Under the pieces are notes generated by a model. It was not told the DNA's origin, searched no databases, and worked only from the letters and a program-made list of their open reading frames with translations. Below are positions 26,505-36,178 of a DNA stretch of 64,000 nt, piece after piece. Positions within the stretch are counted from its first letter, which is position 1. The number at the start of each line of letters is the position of its first letter. The stretch comes from Sneathiella aquimaris (lineage in GTDB: Bacteria > Pseudomonadota > Alphaproteobacteria > Sneathiellales > Sneathiellaceae). Position numbers and translations under genes: made by a program. The stretch spans positions 822,501 through 886,500 of the forward strand of contig NZ_CP112881.1 in NCBI RefSeq assembly GCF_026409565.1, read 5' to 3'.

Positions 26505-28232
26505 ATGGGGCAACAAGATTTACGGATTCATGAGCTGGTAACGAAAATTGAGCGCGGCGATATTCGCTTGCCGGAGATGCAGCGTCAATACGTTTGGCAG
26601 CAAACGCGTGTTCGCGATTTATTGGACTCTCTATATCGAGGATATCCATCAGGAACGATTTTGACGTGGGAAACCGATGAGGGCGTGGCGACACGAGATT
26701 TTGCGGTGGGTCAGGACGCTTCGGAGCAGCGTAGTTTTCAGCTTTTGCTGGATGGTCAACAACGACTGACTTCCTTGTCAGCTATTCTCCGGGGTGAGCC
26801 GATTCATGTGAGGGGACGAAAACGACCCATCGATATTTTGTTCAATTTGGAACACCCGGAAAATCTCGAAGAGATAACGGAAGTATTCGAAGATGAGGAG
26901 GCAGAAGACGATACAGACGCCGATCCGGATGAAAGCACAGCGGACGCTTCTGAAGACGAAATCCTGAAGCGTTTCGATCGAATGGCCTTTGTGGTGCATT
27001 CCAACAAGTTGGCGAAGCTACCTCATTGGGTTTCTGTTACTAAAGTCTTTAAGGAAAGCAGCGACACCCCCTTCCTGAAGGAAGCGGGGGTTACATCAAT
27101 GGAAGACCCCCGATACGACAAATATACGGCGCGCTTAAAAAGACTGAGAGACATCAAGGATTACAGTTATCGAGTCCACATCCTTGACCGGGATAAATCC
27201 TATGAGGAAGTGACAGAGATATTCGTGCGCGTGAATTCTCTCGGCGCAAAGCTGAGGAGCTCGGACCTGGCGCTGGCGCAAATTACTGCGAAGTGGCGAG
27301 ATTCTTTAAGTATTTTTCAGGCGTTTGAAGCGGAATGCGTTGACCTTGAGTTTGACCTCGGACTCTCTATTCACCTGAAGAACCTCGTTGCATTTGCGAC
27401 TGGTCAATCCCGGTTTAAGACGGTTGGAAGTTTATCCAAGGAAAGGCTGGAGGCCGCCTGGGAAGATGCCAAGAAGGGAATGCTTTTCGCCCTAAATTTC
27501 CTTCGCAGCAATGTGGGGATCGACAGTCCGGCGCTGTTATCCTCGCCGTTTATTATAATTACGCTTGCTGCGTATGGACATTCAAAGGGCTACCACCTGT
27601 CCCCGGAAGAGAGTGCCCGCCTTCGGTATTGGGTTCTAGTGGCAAATGCGAAAGCCCGGTATTCGAGGGGGTCATCGGAAACTTTCCTTGATCAGGATTT
27701 GGCAGCGCTTCGTCGCGATCAAAATATTGACGGGCTACTACAGCTTCTCAAAACGCAGGTTGGCCGTTTAGAGGTGTTGCCGAGTGATCTGGAAAACAGA
27801 AATAGTCGCAGTGCATATTTCAAGACCATGTTCATGGCATTCCGAAAAGATGATGCCCGTGATTGGCGAGATCAGCTTGTTATTTCTCTGAAACATTCTG
27901 GGGCGCAACACGCACTTCAGTTCCATCATGTTTTTCCCCAGGCCGTTTTGAAGAAGGCTAATTTGCCGAGCCAAAAGATTAACGACATTTGCAACCTGAC
28001 CTTCATTAGCGGCAGCACAAACAGGCGGATTAGCGACAAGGAGCCCGCAGTCTATTTGCCCGGAGTGATTGAGAAAATTGGTGCGGAAGAATTGGGCAAG
28101 CAATGTATTCCGACCAATGACGGACTTTGGAAGGTTGATGATTATGAAAGCTTCCTGACTACACGCAGGGAGCTTGTTGCGGAACGACTTAATCAGTTTC
28201 TTGAGCACGATAAATGGGGAGTGGCGGCATGA
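26505..28232 (+). CDS. DUF262 plus HNH (DUF1524) nuclease, GmrSD-like
   Basis: 575 residues from ATG 26505. The N-terminal DUF262 shows RGDIRLPEMQRQYVW and LLDGQQRLTSLSAIL, the ParB/Srx-like NTP-binding signature. The C-terminal DUF1524 HNH part shows QFHHVFPQAVL and ICNLTFISGSTNRRIS. Proteins of this two-domain type (GmrSD, BrxU) cut modified phage DNA in an NTP-dependent way. An acidic spacer (EDEEAEDDTDADPDE) separates parts of the N-domain. It sits between mod and res, which is not the usual type III layout, and its stop overlaps the res start (ATGA). Confidence 0.88.
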   Translation: MGQQDLRIHELVTKIERGDIRLPEMQRQYVWQQTRVRDLLDSLYRGYPSGTILTWETDEGVATRDFAVGQDASEQRSFQLLLDGQQRLTSLSAILRGEPIHVRGRKRPIDILFNLEHPENLEEITEVFEDEEAEDDTDADPDESTADASEDEILKRFDRMAFVVHSNKLAKLPHWVSVTKVFKESSDTPFLKEAGVTSMEDPRYDKYTARLKRLRDIKDYSYRVHILDRDKSYEEVTEIFVRVNSLGAKLRSSDLALAQITAKWRDSLSIFQAFEAECVDLEFDLGLSIHLKNLVAFATGQSRFKTVGSLSKERLEAAWEDAKKGMLFALNFLRSNVGIDSPALLSSPFIIITLAAYGHSKGYHLSPEESARLRYWVLVANAKARYSRGSSETFLDQDLAALRRDQNIDGLLQLLKTQVGRLEVLPSDLENRNSRSAYFKTMFMAFRKDDARDWRDQLVISLKHSGAQHALQFHHVFPQAVLKKANLPSQKINDICNLTFISGSTNRRISDKEPAVYLPGVIEKIGAEELGKQCIPTNDGLWKVDDYESFLTTRRELVAERLNQFLEHDKWGVAA

Positions 28233-31177
28233 AGCTAAAATTCGACCCCTCCTTAGAGTTCCAGCAGGATGCGATTAACGCCGTCGTTGATGCGTTTGAC
28301 GGTCAGGCGATTTCGCAATCCGGTGCGACGGCTTTTCAGGCTTTGCAAATCGGTGGTTTGTTTCAGAACGAGCTTGGCATGGGCAACCAATTGACGCTGC
28401 CAGCAGATCAAATTTTGGCGAATGTGCAAAAAGCGCAGGAAGCCAACGATATTGAGAAAGTGCCGTCTCTTCAGGGGCATGAGTTTTCCGTCGAGATGGA
28501 GACAGGGACAGGCAAGACCTACGTCTATCTTCGCACCATTTTCGAGCTGAACAAGAAATACGGCTTCCGCAAGTTCATCATTGTGGTTCCGAGCGTGGCG
28601 ATCCGTGAAGGTGTCCTGAAGAGCATTGACGTGATGAAGGATCACTTCAGAACGCTCTATGACAACGTGCCGTTCGATCATTTTGTCTATGATTCAAAAC
28701 GGCTGAGCAAGGTACGCCAGTTCGCCAGCAGCAACCAAATCCAGATCATGATCATCAACATTCAGGCTTTTGTGAAAGATGTGCCGGACAAGCCTGAATC
28801 CGAGATGACGGAAGACGAGCTCAAAAAGCTCAACGTCATTAACCGGGAGAATGATCGTATGTCGGGGCGCAAGCCGATTGAGTTCATTCAGGCCACAAAT
28901 CCGTTTGTAATTATCGATGAACCGCAAAGTGTCGATAACACCGAGAAGGCGAAGAACGCCATCAAGCGATTGCATCCGGCAGCGACGTTACGCTACAGCG
29001 CCACCCACCGGAACCCCTATAACCTGCTCTACAAGCTTGATCCGATCAAAGCCTATGACTTGCGGCTCGTGAAGCGGATCGAGGTGGCTTCCATTCGTTC
29101 GGACGACAATTTCAACGACGCCTATGTGAAGCTCCTGAAGACCGACAATAAGAACGGGATCAAAGCGCAGGTTGAAATCCACAAAGAAACGCCGTCGGGG
29201 CCGAAGGCTTCCAAGCTTTGGGTCAAACAGAGCGACGATCTGTTTGTGAAGTCCGGCGAACGTATTTCCTATGAGGATGGCTATATCGTTCAGAATATTG
29301 ATTGCACACCGGGCGCTGAAGGTTTGGAGTTCAACTCTGGACGTTGGCTCGATCTGGGGCAGGAAATCGGTGGCCTTGGTGACGACATCATGAAGGCGCA
29401 GGTGTTTGAGACTGTCGAACAGCACCTGAAGAAAGAACGCGCCCTCAAGGGCAAGGGAATCAAGGTTCTCTCCCTCTTCTTCATCGACAAGGTGGCGAAT
29501 TACCGTGTCTACAACGATGACAACACGACCAGTCTTGGCAAGATTGGCCAATGGTTTGAAGAGGCGTTCCGGGAGCTGACGGAGAAGCCGCGATATAAAG
29601 GCCTGATCCCGTTTGATGTATCGCAAGTTCATGACGGCTATTTCAGTCAGGACAAACAAGGCCACGACAAGGATACGCGCGGCAACACCAAGGACGATGA
29701 CGATACCTATAGTCTGATAATGCGGGATAAGGAGCGGCTCTTGGATGAAGCCGTCCCCTTGCGTTTCATCTTCTCCCACTCCGCTTTGCGGGAGGGCTGG
29801 GATAACCCGAACGTCTTCCAGATTTGCACCCTGAACGAAACGCAGTCGGTTGAGAAGAAGCGGCAGGAAATCGGACGTGGCCTGCGATTGCCCGTGAACA
29901 AGCATGGTGAGCGGGTGCATGACGAAACCGTCAACCGCCTGACTGTGATTGCCAATGAGTCATACGAGGAGTTTGCGCGCACCCTGCAAACCGAGTTCGA
30001 GGAAGATTTCGGTATCCAGTTTGGCAAGGTCGAAAAGATCGCCTTTTCCAAGCTGATCGTCACCAAAACCGATGGAACCGAAGAAGAGCTTGGGCAAGAG
30101 GCGTCGGCCAAAATCTGGCAGGAGATGATCGATAACGGCTATCTGAATGATGCCGGTGAAATCCTTGACACGTTTGACCCGAAGAACCCGCATTTTGATT
30201 TGAAAGTTTCCGATGAGTTTGCCGGTTTGAAGGCCGAGATCATCGACGAAATCAACAAGAAGGTTTTCAAAAACCGTATCGTGAATGCGCGGGAACGCCG
30301 TGAGCTCAAGTTCCGCAAAGAAGTGCATTTGAGCGAAGACTTTATTGCCCTGTGGGATCGGATCAAGCACCGCACCCGCTATCGCGTGACCTTCGAGACC
30401 GATGACTTGATTGAAAAAGCCGTTAGCCGGATCAAGAAGCTGGAGGCCATCAAGCCTGTTCGCATTGCCATGACCCGCGTTGATCTTGGCATTACCGAGG
30501 CCGGAGTCAATACGGATACGAAGCTTGAGGAGAAGTCCATTGATGCGGAACCCGTCAAGGTGTTGCCGGACATCCTTGCCTTTTTACAGAAGGAAACGGA
30601 ACTCACTCGCCACACGCTGGTTCAAATACTGAAACAGTCCGGACGGCTTGAAGAGTTCAAGATCAATCCGCAAGCCTTTATGGCCGCTGTTGCCAAGGAA
30701 ATCTCCCGTGCGCTTCACGACTTGATGCTGGAAGGCATCCAGTACGACAAGATCGCTGGTCAGCAGTGGGAGATGAGCCGTATTGAGCAGGAGGCGGAGG
30801 AAGGGATCGTCCGCTACCTGAGTAATTTGTACGAGGTGCAGAACCGCGAGAAGGCGCTCTTTGACGCCATTGAGTATGACTCGGAAGTCGAACGACAGTT
30901 CGCGCAAGACCTCGATACGAATGATTTTGTCCGTTTGTTCGTCAAGCTTCCGAGCTGGTTCAAGATCGACACACCGATCGGACCGTATAATCCGGATTGG
31001 GCGTTCGTGACCGACAGAGACGATAAGCTCTACTTTGTTCGCGAAACCAAAAGCTCATTGGACTCCGAAGATCGACGCAACAAGGAAAACCAAAAGATCG
31101 CTTGCGGCAAAAAGCACTTTGAGACGATTGGAGTTGACTACGACGTCGTGACCTCTTTGTCAGAGGTGGCATTATGA
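28229..31177 (+). CDS. Type III restriction subunit (Res)
   Basis: 982 residues from ATG 28229. The helicase core has ETGTGKTYVYLRTIFEL (Walker A), FVIIDEPQSVD (DEPQ box), LRYSATHRN, and EKKRQEIGRGLRLPVN (motif VI). The C-terminal PD-(D/E)xK nuclease is visible as TPIGPYNPDWAFV followed by YFVRETKSS. All catalytic motifs are intact, so it should be active. It pairs with Mod at 24626-26494 to form a type III enzyme. It overlaps the previous and next genes by 4 nt (ATGA) at both ends. Confidence 0.93.
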   Translation: MKLKFDPSLEFQQDAINAVVDAFDGQAISQSGATAFQALQIGGLFQNELGMGNQLTLPADQILANVQKAQEANDIEKVPSLQGHEFSVEMETGTGKTYVYLRTIFELNKKYGFRKFIIVVPSVAIREGVLKSIDVMKDHFRTLYDNVPFDHFVYDSKRLSKVRQFASSNQIQIMIINIQAFVKDVPDKPESEMTEDELKKLNVINRENDRMSGRKPIEFIQATNPFVIIDEPQSVDNTEKAKNAIKRLHPAATLRYSATHRNPYNLLYKLDPIKAYDLRLVKRIEVASIRSDDNFNDAYVKLLKTDNKNGIKAQVEIHKETPSGPKASKLWVKQSDDLFVKSGERISYEDGYIVQNIDCTPGAEGLEFNSGRWLDLGQEIGGLGDDIMKAQVFETVEQHLKKERALKGKGIKVLSLFFIDKVANYRVYNDDNTTSLGKIGQWFEEAFRELTEKPRYKGLIPFDVSQVHDGYFSQDKQGHDKDTRGNTKDDDDTYSLIMRDKERLLDEAVPLRFIFSHSALREGWDNPNVFQICTLNETQSVEKKRQEIGRGLRLPVNKHGERVHDETVNRLTVIANESYEEFARTLQTEFEEDFGIQFGKVEKIAFSKLIVTKTDGTEEELGQEASAKIWQEMIDNGYLNDAGEILDTFDPKNPHFDLKVSDEFAGLKAEIIDEINKKVFKNRIVNARERRELKFRKEVHLSEDFIALWDRIKHRTRYRVTFETDDLIEKAVSRIKKLEAIKPVRIAMTRVDLGITEAGVNTDTKLEEKSIDAEPVKVLPDILAFLQKETELTRHTLVQILKQSGRLEEFKINPQAFMAAVAKEISRALHDLMLEGIQYDKIAGQQWEMSRIEQEAEEGIVRYLSNLYEVQNREKALFDAIEYDSEVERQFAQDLDTNDFVRLFVKLPSWFKIDTPIGPYNPDWAFVTDRDDKLYFVRETKSSLDSEDRRNKENQKIACGKKHFETIGVDYDVVTSLSEVAL

Positions 31178-32568
31178 CAGGCATATGCAAATACAAACTT
31201 CTTTCGCCGGATTCAGCCAGTGCTAGCGAAGATTTGATAGCGGGCAAAAACTCCGAAGACGGCCTTCGACGGATTCAAGCTTTGCTGGCCGAATGGCTTA
31301 GAATGGAAAACGTGGTTGTACTGACTGCGGCTGGCTGTTCCGTTGGTGCTGGAGGCCGGTTAATGGCTGGCCCCGCTGATAATAATTTGGAGTGTCTGGT
31401 TCTTGATGCAGTTGAACAGTGTGATCTGCCCGATGATGCTAAGGCCATTATAGAATGGAAAAAGGCAAACGGTTTTGGCGCAGGAAACTTCGAGGAGTGG
31501 CTGAGTTTTCTGTTCAACGCAAACGGATTGCTTGAGGGTGACCAGACACCAATCCAATCGGTATCTTGGAAGCGACAAGGAGCTGGAGGCGGGGAAATTA
31601 CCCTGTCATCCGATGATGAAGCGAAACTGCGTAGCTATATCGAGAAGGCCATTTACAGTGAGTGCGCGCTTGAGCTTAATAGGAAAGAATTAACAGGCGA
31701 GGAGGTGGAGTCGTCGGGACACATACCTTTCTTAGCGAAGTTGATAGCCAGAGATACTAATCTTGGGCGCACCCATTTATTTACGTTGAATTACGACACT
31801 CTGTTTGAGCAAGCCCTTGAGGAGCTCGGAATTCAGTATTTTGATGGGTTCTCTGGCAAGACAACTGCTCGGTTTGATCCAGCGGTTTATGGGCTGGACA
31901 TTTATTATCCCGGCGACGTAGCCGAAGGCCGCGTCCGACGTTTCGACAAATTTCTGCAATTTTATAAGCTACATGGTTCCCTCCACTGGTTCTTGGAGGA
32001 TGGCGCATACAGGGCTCAGCACAGGAACCTGTCTTTTGCCAAAGACTACCGTGAAAGTGATGCAGCCGCGAAGGCTGAAAAGCTCAAATCTGACGAGTAC
32101 AAAAATATCGGTTCGTTTGGCATTTTACCAACGTCGCAGAAATTCACTCAAACATTGGACATGCCATATGCCCATCTTTTCCGGCTGTTTCATGCACGGT
32201 TAAACCAGCCACAGACCTTCTTGTTGGTGATGGGATATGGGTTTGGCGATGATCATGTAACACGCATTATTGAAACGGCATTGATGAACCCTTCGTTGGT
32301 CATGCTTGTTGTCGAACCAAATCCGGACAGTGACATAGTTAAAAGGATCGCTCGGTATCAGAACCTTGGGCAGAGAGCTTTTGTACTTACTGAAAGGTTG
32401 GAAGAAGGCGCAGATTGCTCATATGGAGTGGCGACCTTTTCTGATTTTGCTCAGAACGTGATGCCTGACGTGAAGTGGTTAGAGGACTTTAAACGTCTTA
32501 GGAAATTTGAAGAGCAGATTCGAAAATCACAGGAGAAAAACCCCGACGAGCCTGCGGAGGAAGCTTAA
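31174..32568 (+). CDS. SIR2-like defence protein
   Basis: 464 residues. SIR2 features: VVVLTAAGCSVGAGG near residue 50 (NAD-binding loop, GAGxS-like), FTLNYDTLFEQALEELGI near 205 and FYKLHGSLHWF near 268 with the catalytic-type His. A Rossmann-like VMGYGFGDDHV occurs later. Defence SIR2 proteins degrade NAD on infection. The next gene encodes a HerA-like ATPase; SIR2-HerA is an established two-gene defence pair. The start overlaps the res stop (ATGA) and its stop overlaps the herA start (TAATG), so it is fixed into the operon. Confidence 0.9.
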   Translation: MTGICKYKLLSPDSASASEDLIAGKNSEDGLRRIQALLAEWLRMENVVVLTAAGCSVGAGGRLMAGPADNNLECLVLDAVEQCDLPDDAKAIIEWKKANGFGAGNFEEWLSFLFNANGLLEGDQTPIQSVSWKRQGAGGGEITLSSDDEAKLRSYIEKAIYSECALELNRKELTGEEVESSGHIPFLAKLIARDTNLGRTHLFTLNYDTLFEQALEELGIQYFDGFSGKTTARFDPAVYGLDIYYPGDVAEGRVRRFDKFLQFYKLHGSLHWFLEDGAYRAQHRNLSFAKDYRESDAAAKAEKLKSDEYKNIGSFGILPTSQKFTQTLDMPYAHLFRLFHARLNQPQTFLLVMGYGFGDDHVTRIIETALMNPSLVMLVVEPNPDSDIVKRIARYQNLGQRAFVLTERLEEGADCSYGVATFSDFAQNVMPDVKWLEDFKRLRKFEEQIRKSQEKNPDEPAEEA

Positions 32569-34655
32569 TGGAGCAACCTCGCGTTATCGGGTACGTCGTT
32601 TCTGTAAATGGGTTCCGCCTGAAAGTGGAGCTTTCAACAGAAGCAAAGTCTTCGTCTAGGGCGACACCTGATGGTGTTCAGCGCGCTGTTGCTATCAATT
32701 CATTCCTTACGTTCGATCTGGGGGCGGGAACTCATGCAATCGGGATTTTAAGCGATCTTGAGGCGCGTGAATCCTACGACCCAACGCGTGATGAGGAACT
32801 GTCCTTGGAACTAACGAAACCAAGGAGAATTGCATCTGTTCAGTTGTTGGGAACGGTAAGGCAGTCCACCAACCGGAGTTGGCTTTTTGATACGGGCATC
32901 ACAGTGTTGCCTACCCTCGACACCCCGGCTGAAGTAGCGAATCCTGAAGTGCTTTCTGGGATTTTTGCTCTCCCTCCATTGAGGAATAGGCCGCGAGGGT
33001 CGGAGGATGATAATTATGATTATCCGCTCGAAATCGGATATCTCACGGGCGATGAAAATTCTAAAGTGAAGGCGTCTTTTAACGATCTGTTTTCGCGCCC
33101 TTTGGCCGTAGTGGGGAATACCGGCTCAGGAAAGTCATATACCGTTGCAAGCCTTCTAAGAGGGGTTATTGAACATGAAGGTTTACAGTCGGCAGATGCT
33201 GATCCCCATATATTTATCCTCGATATCAACGGTGAGTATGCCAATGCTTTTTTGGAGGGCGAAGCAGCCCGTCACCAACGAGAACCAAACAAAATTTATC
33301 TAAATGGTGAAGAGTTTTGTCTTCCGGCTTGGCTTATGAATGGCGAGGAGATTTGCGATTGGCTTCAGGCTTCAGAAGCCACTCAGGAGCCTGTTCTAAA
33401 AGATTGGTGGGCGATAGCAAAGGCGAGTTCAGCAGCGCCGGGAACTTACGACCCGCTACAAGTGGCAATTGGCAAAATTGATTCTGCAATTGCTTGGTTG
33501 GACGGGAATACCCCTGCCAGCAATTTCGATTTGCTCATTTCCCATGCTCGACAGTATGCGGTGGACTTGGATTGGGACGCGTTTGATCAGCTCCCAAATT
33601 GGTCACCCAACAACCAAGATCAATGGAGAAGGGTGTCGAATGATCGTGAGGTCAGGGATCGTTTGGGTGAATTTCGTGCCGCTTTATTGGAGGCTATTTC
33701 CCAGCGCCAAAATGAGGGGGTCAACTTCGCAAAATCTGCGGATGCTCCCCGTTTCATCTCACTACATGAATTTCGAGACCCAAACCTCATTGATCGATCA
33801 ACAGATCAGGACAGTAACAAGCGGATAGATCAGTACTTATTGACCTTGAAGCTGCGGTTAAGAACGCGTCTCGATGATCGTAGGTGGCAGTCGTTTTTTA
33901 GCTTTGAAGAGCAGGATGTTCGTTCCTACGAAGATTGGATGGGGAGGCTTGGCGTTGGGCAAGCGGCTGGAAGCCGCATTTCTGTCCTCGATTTGTCGAT
34001 GCTGGCTTCTGAAATCCTGCCGTTCGCGTGCGCTATTCTGGGAAGGTTGCTGTTGGAATCTCGGGAGATGCTTAACCCGGATGTCAGGAGCAAATATCCT
34101 TGGCTATTGGTGCTCGAAGAAGCTCATAATTATGTGCGCCCGCCAAGAGCTGTAGAAGATCGAAGCCTTAGCCTGTCTAGGCGAGCATTTGAGAGAGTTG
34201 CGAAAGAAGGACGGAAGTTTGGCTTGTCTCTTGTGGTCGCCAGTCAGCGTCCCAGTGAAATCAGCCCTACAATCATAAGCCAATGTGCAAATTTTTTCTC
34301 CCATCGTTTGCAGAACCCTGATGACATTGATCATTTCCGACGCATTATTCCAAAACAAGCCCAGCGTCTCTTGGATCAAGTGACTGTTCTTGCGGCAGGG
34401 GAGGCGATTGTTTTTGGAAGTGCCGTACATGTGCCATCTCGGGTGCAAATCAGGAAGCCTTCTCAGGAGCCTTGGAGTTCCACAGCAGCCCCATATGTTG
34501 ATTGGGCTACGGGTGACAGTTTTCCGTTGGCGTCTGTGATTGAAAGCTGGGGTTTGGCAGATGTGGAGCAGGAGGATGTTGTTGAGAACGTGAACGCAGT
34601 TCATATGCCTGTAGACGCAGGCGAAGGGCAGGATGATGACGATCTGCCGTTTTGA
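32568..34655 (+). CDS. HerA-like ATPase (DUF87), partner of the SIR2 protein
   Basis: 695 residues. An N-terminal HAS-barrel-like domain is followed by DUF87: AVVGNTGSGKSYTVASLLRG (Walker A, about residue 180), FILDINGEYANAF, LLVLEEAHNYVRPP (Walker B), and ASQRPSEISPTIISQCANFF. HerA proteins form hexameric rings on DNA. In SIR2-HerA systems the ring assembles with SIR2 into a large complex. The DNA of this gene and of the SIR2 gene looks AT-richer than res, suggesting they joined the operon separately. A terminator follows. Confidence 0.91.
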   Translation: MEQPRVIGYVVSVNGFRLKVELSTEAKSSSRATPDGVQRAVAINSFLTFDLGAGTHAIGILSDLEARESYDPTRDEELSLELTKPRRIASVQLLGTVRQSTNRSWLFDTGITVLPTLDTPAEVANPEVLSGIFALPPLRNRPRGSEDDNYDYPLEIGYLTGDENSKVKASFNDLFSRPLAVVGNTGSGKSYTVASLLRGVIEHEGLQSADADPHIFILDINGEYANAFLEGEAARHQREPNKIYLNGEEFCLPAWLMNGEEICDWLQASEATQEPVLKDWWAIAKASSAAPGTYDPLQVAIGKIDSAIAWLDGNTPASNFDLLISHARQYAVDLDWDAFDQLPNWSPNNQDQWRRVSNDREVRDRLGEFRAALLEAISQRQNEGVNFAKSADAPRFISLHEFRDPNLIDRSTDQDSNKRIDQYLLTLKLRLRTRLDDRRWQSFFSFEEQDVRSYEDWMGRLGVGQAAGSRISVLDLSMLASEILPFACAILGRLLLESREMLNPDVRSKYPWLLVLEEAHNYVRPPRAVEDRSLSLSRRAFERVAKEGRKFGLSLVVASQRPSEISPTIISQCANFFSHRLQNPDDIDHFRRIIPKQAQRLLDQVTVLAAGEAIVFGSAVHVPSRVQIRKPSQEPWSSTAAPYVDWATGDSFPLASVIESWGLADVEQEDVVENVNAVHMPVDAGEGQDDDDLPF

Positions 34656-34674
34656 ACATGAGATATGGCTATGA

Positions 34675-34710
34675 AAAAGCCCCCGCCGATATCTCGGCAA
34701 GGGGCTTTCT
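34675..34710 (+). terminator. Terminator of the defence operon
   Basis: AAAGCCCC-CGCCGA / TCGGC-GGGGCTTT stem with TATC loop, a bulge and TCTTGTC after it. It lies 20 nt after the herA stop. Confidence 0.8.
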
Positions 34711-34722
34711 TGTCTATATTCG

Positions 34723-34938
34723 TCAGGCTACCCAATCCGTTTTGGGGGCCATTCTTTGGCTATCGAGCCATTTGTTGAATTCAGTCCGGTCGATGTAAAC
34801 GCGACCGCTGACTTTAATGAGTGCGGGCTTCAATCCGTTTTGGTCCGAATGGAATATCCACCAGCGCAGTTTATTTTCCGTCAGAAACGGTGCTTCGAGG
34901 GCGAGCTGCTTGACCGTGCGCAGCTCAGTGTAATCCAC
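34723..34938 (-). CDS. xis: Excisionase-like HTH protein next to the integrase
   Basis: 71 residues from a GTG at 34938. It reads as a small wHTH of the excisionase/AlpA type: ELRTVKQLALEAPFLTENKLRWWIF, then VYIDRTEFNKWLDSQ. It lies about 95 nt downstream of the integrase gene on the same strand and is likely co-transcribed. Probable role: recombination directionality factor for excision. ATG is not available in frame near the start. Confidence 0.7.
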   Translation of the reverse strand: MDYTELRTVKQLALEAPFLTENKLRWWIFHSDQNGLKPALIKVSGRVYIDRTEFNKWLDSQRMAPKTDWVA

Positions 34939-35033
34939 TTGAGCGCCACCTGTGTTTCAGTTGTCAGGAAAAAGAATAAGATAATTCTGTGTAGCACAAC
35001 CCGCAGTTTTTTGCAAATCGGGTGTGTTCAGCG

Positions 35034-36143
35034 TTAGAACAACTTCTTGTTTAGGTCGGTGACAAGCCCTTTTACATGGCTTTCCGACAGGTGCGCGTAG
35101 CGCTTCACCATTTGCAAAGTTTTGTGACCCAGGACTTCGGCGATTTCCATCTGGCTGGCTCCGCTCATGGCCAGATAGGACGCCGTTGAATGGCGCAAAT
35201 CATGGAAACGGAAGTCGGTGATGCCTGCTTCATTTCTGGCATTCTCCCAGGCCTTCCGAATATCGATAGGCGCTTGAGCGTCATTTCGAGGAAATAGCCA
35301 ACGCCGGTTTGAAGGGGTATCCATTTCATCATGCAGCCGTTCCGCAAAATCCGCCTGCTCTGTAAGCAGCTCATGCAAATGATGAACGACGGAAACAGCC
35401 CGGGTTTCACCGTTTTTGGTATCTCTAAGAATGGCCGTGTCACGGCCAAGGTGCAGATCATCGAGCTTCAGGTTGAGGATTTCGCTCTTTCGTGCACCGG
35501 TCGATAGGGCAAAGACGACAATCGGGTAAAGCTGTTTATTCGGGCTGGATTTGCAAGCCGCCAGGAGCGCGTCTCGCTCATCATCCAGAAGGTAGCGATC
35601 CCGCTCATTTCTGATTTTGGCGTATCTGTTGACGCCCTGAAGCGGATCGTCGGCCATCCAGCCCCAATGCCTCGCGTATTTCAGGAGTTGGGCAAGATTG
35701 TCCCGGTAGAGCTTCAGCGTCTTGCGGCTCTTTGGTTTACGCGGTGCATCCGTTTCAACATGGCTTCGGGTATCTCCGGCTTTGGCCAACGCCTTCAGCT
35801 TTTCGTTAATCAGTTCCGGTGTGAGGAAAGCCAAGCCATATTGTCCAAGGCTCTTTTGCCAGAAGGAAAGGTAACTCTGTTGCGCGCGTTGTGTGCTCAC
35901 CGCTTTGTCCGGCAGAATATCTTCCCGGTATCGGTCGATAACATCTGTAAGTTTGAACCCTTTCGCCGACTTGCTGATTTGTCGGAATTCGCCGTTGCGG
36001 ATTGCCGCCTGGGTTTGCTCGGCCCATATTTTAGCATCGGTTCGCCGGGTAAAGCTCTTCTGGACCTCCGGCAGGCCTTGGACGCGAATGCGAACGCGAT
36101 AAAAGGTGCCTGTTTTACGTGTGCGTTTCTCAATCGTGGCCAT
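35034..36143 (-). CDS. int: Tyrosine integrase of the element
   Basis: 369 residues. An N-terminal arm-binding-like region (RVRIRVQGLPEVQKSFTRR) is followed by a SAM-like core-binding domain and the catalytic domain. Catalytic residues: Arg in LSTGARKSEIL, Lys in DTKNGETRAV, HDLRHSTASYLA, LGHKT and the Tyr in VKRYAHLS. All are intact. Its target, by position of the att repeats, is tRNA-fMet. It lies beside attR, whereas the intact tRNA is at the other end, the reverse of the commonest layout. The arm repeat at 36179-36198 lies just upstream. Confidence 0.94.
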   Translation of the reverse strand: MATIEKRTRKTGTFYRVRIRVQGLPEVQKSFTRRTDAKIWAEQTQAAIRNGEFRQISKSAKGFKLTDVIDRYREDILPDKAVSTQRAQQSYLSFWQKSLGQYGLAFLTPELINEKLKALAKAGDTRSHVETDAPRKPKSRKTLKLYRDNLAQLLKYARHWGWMADDPLQGVNRYAKIRNERDRYLLDDERDALLAACKSSPNKQLYPIVVFALSTGARKSEILNLKLDDLHLGRDTAILRDTKNGETRAVSVVHHLHELLTEQADFAERLHDEMDTPSNRRWLFPRNDAQAPIDIRKAWENARNEAGITDFRFHDLRHSTASYLAMSGASQMEIAEVLGHKTLQMVKRYAHLSESHVKGLVTDLNKKLF

Positions 36144-36178
36144 TTGAGACCTTCAGGTTAGATCGTTGAAAATAGGGC

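Noticed and set aside
21717-31177. Assignment of the operon to DISARM
   Set aside because: An SNF2 helicase and a methylase are present, but I see no DUF1998 protein (DrmB), no PLD nuclease (DrmC) and no DrmA-type helicase.
21717-34655. Assignment of the operon to BREX
   Set aside because: No PglZ, BrxC or BrxL-type genes are visible. A methylase and a GmrSD-like protein alone do not make BREX.
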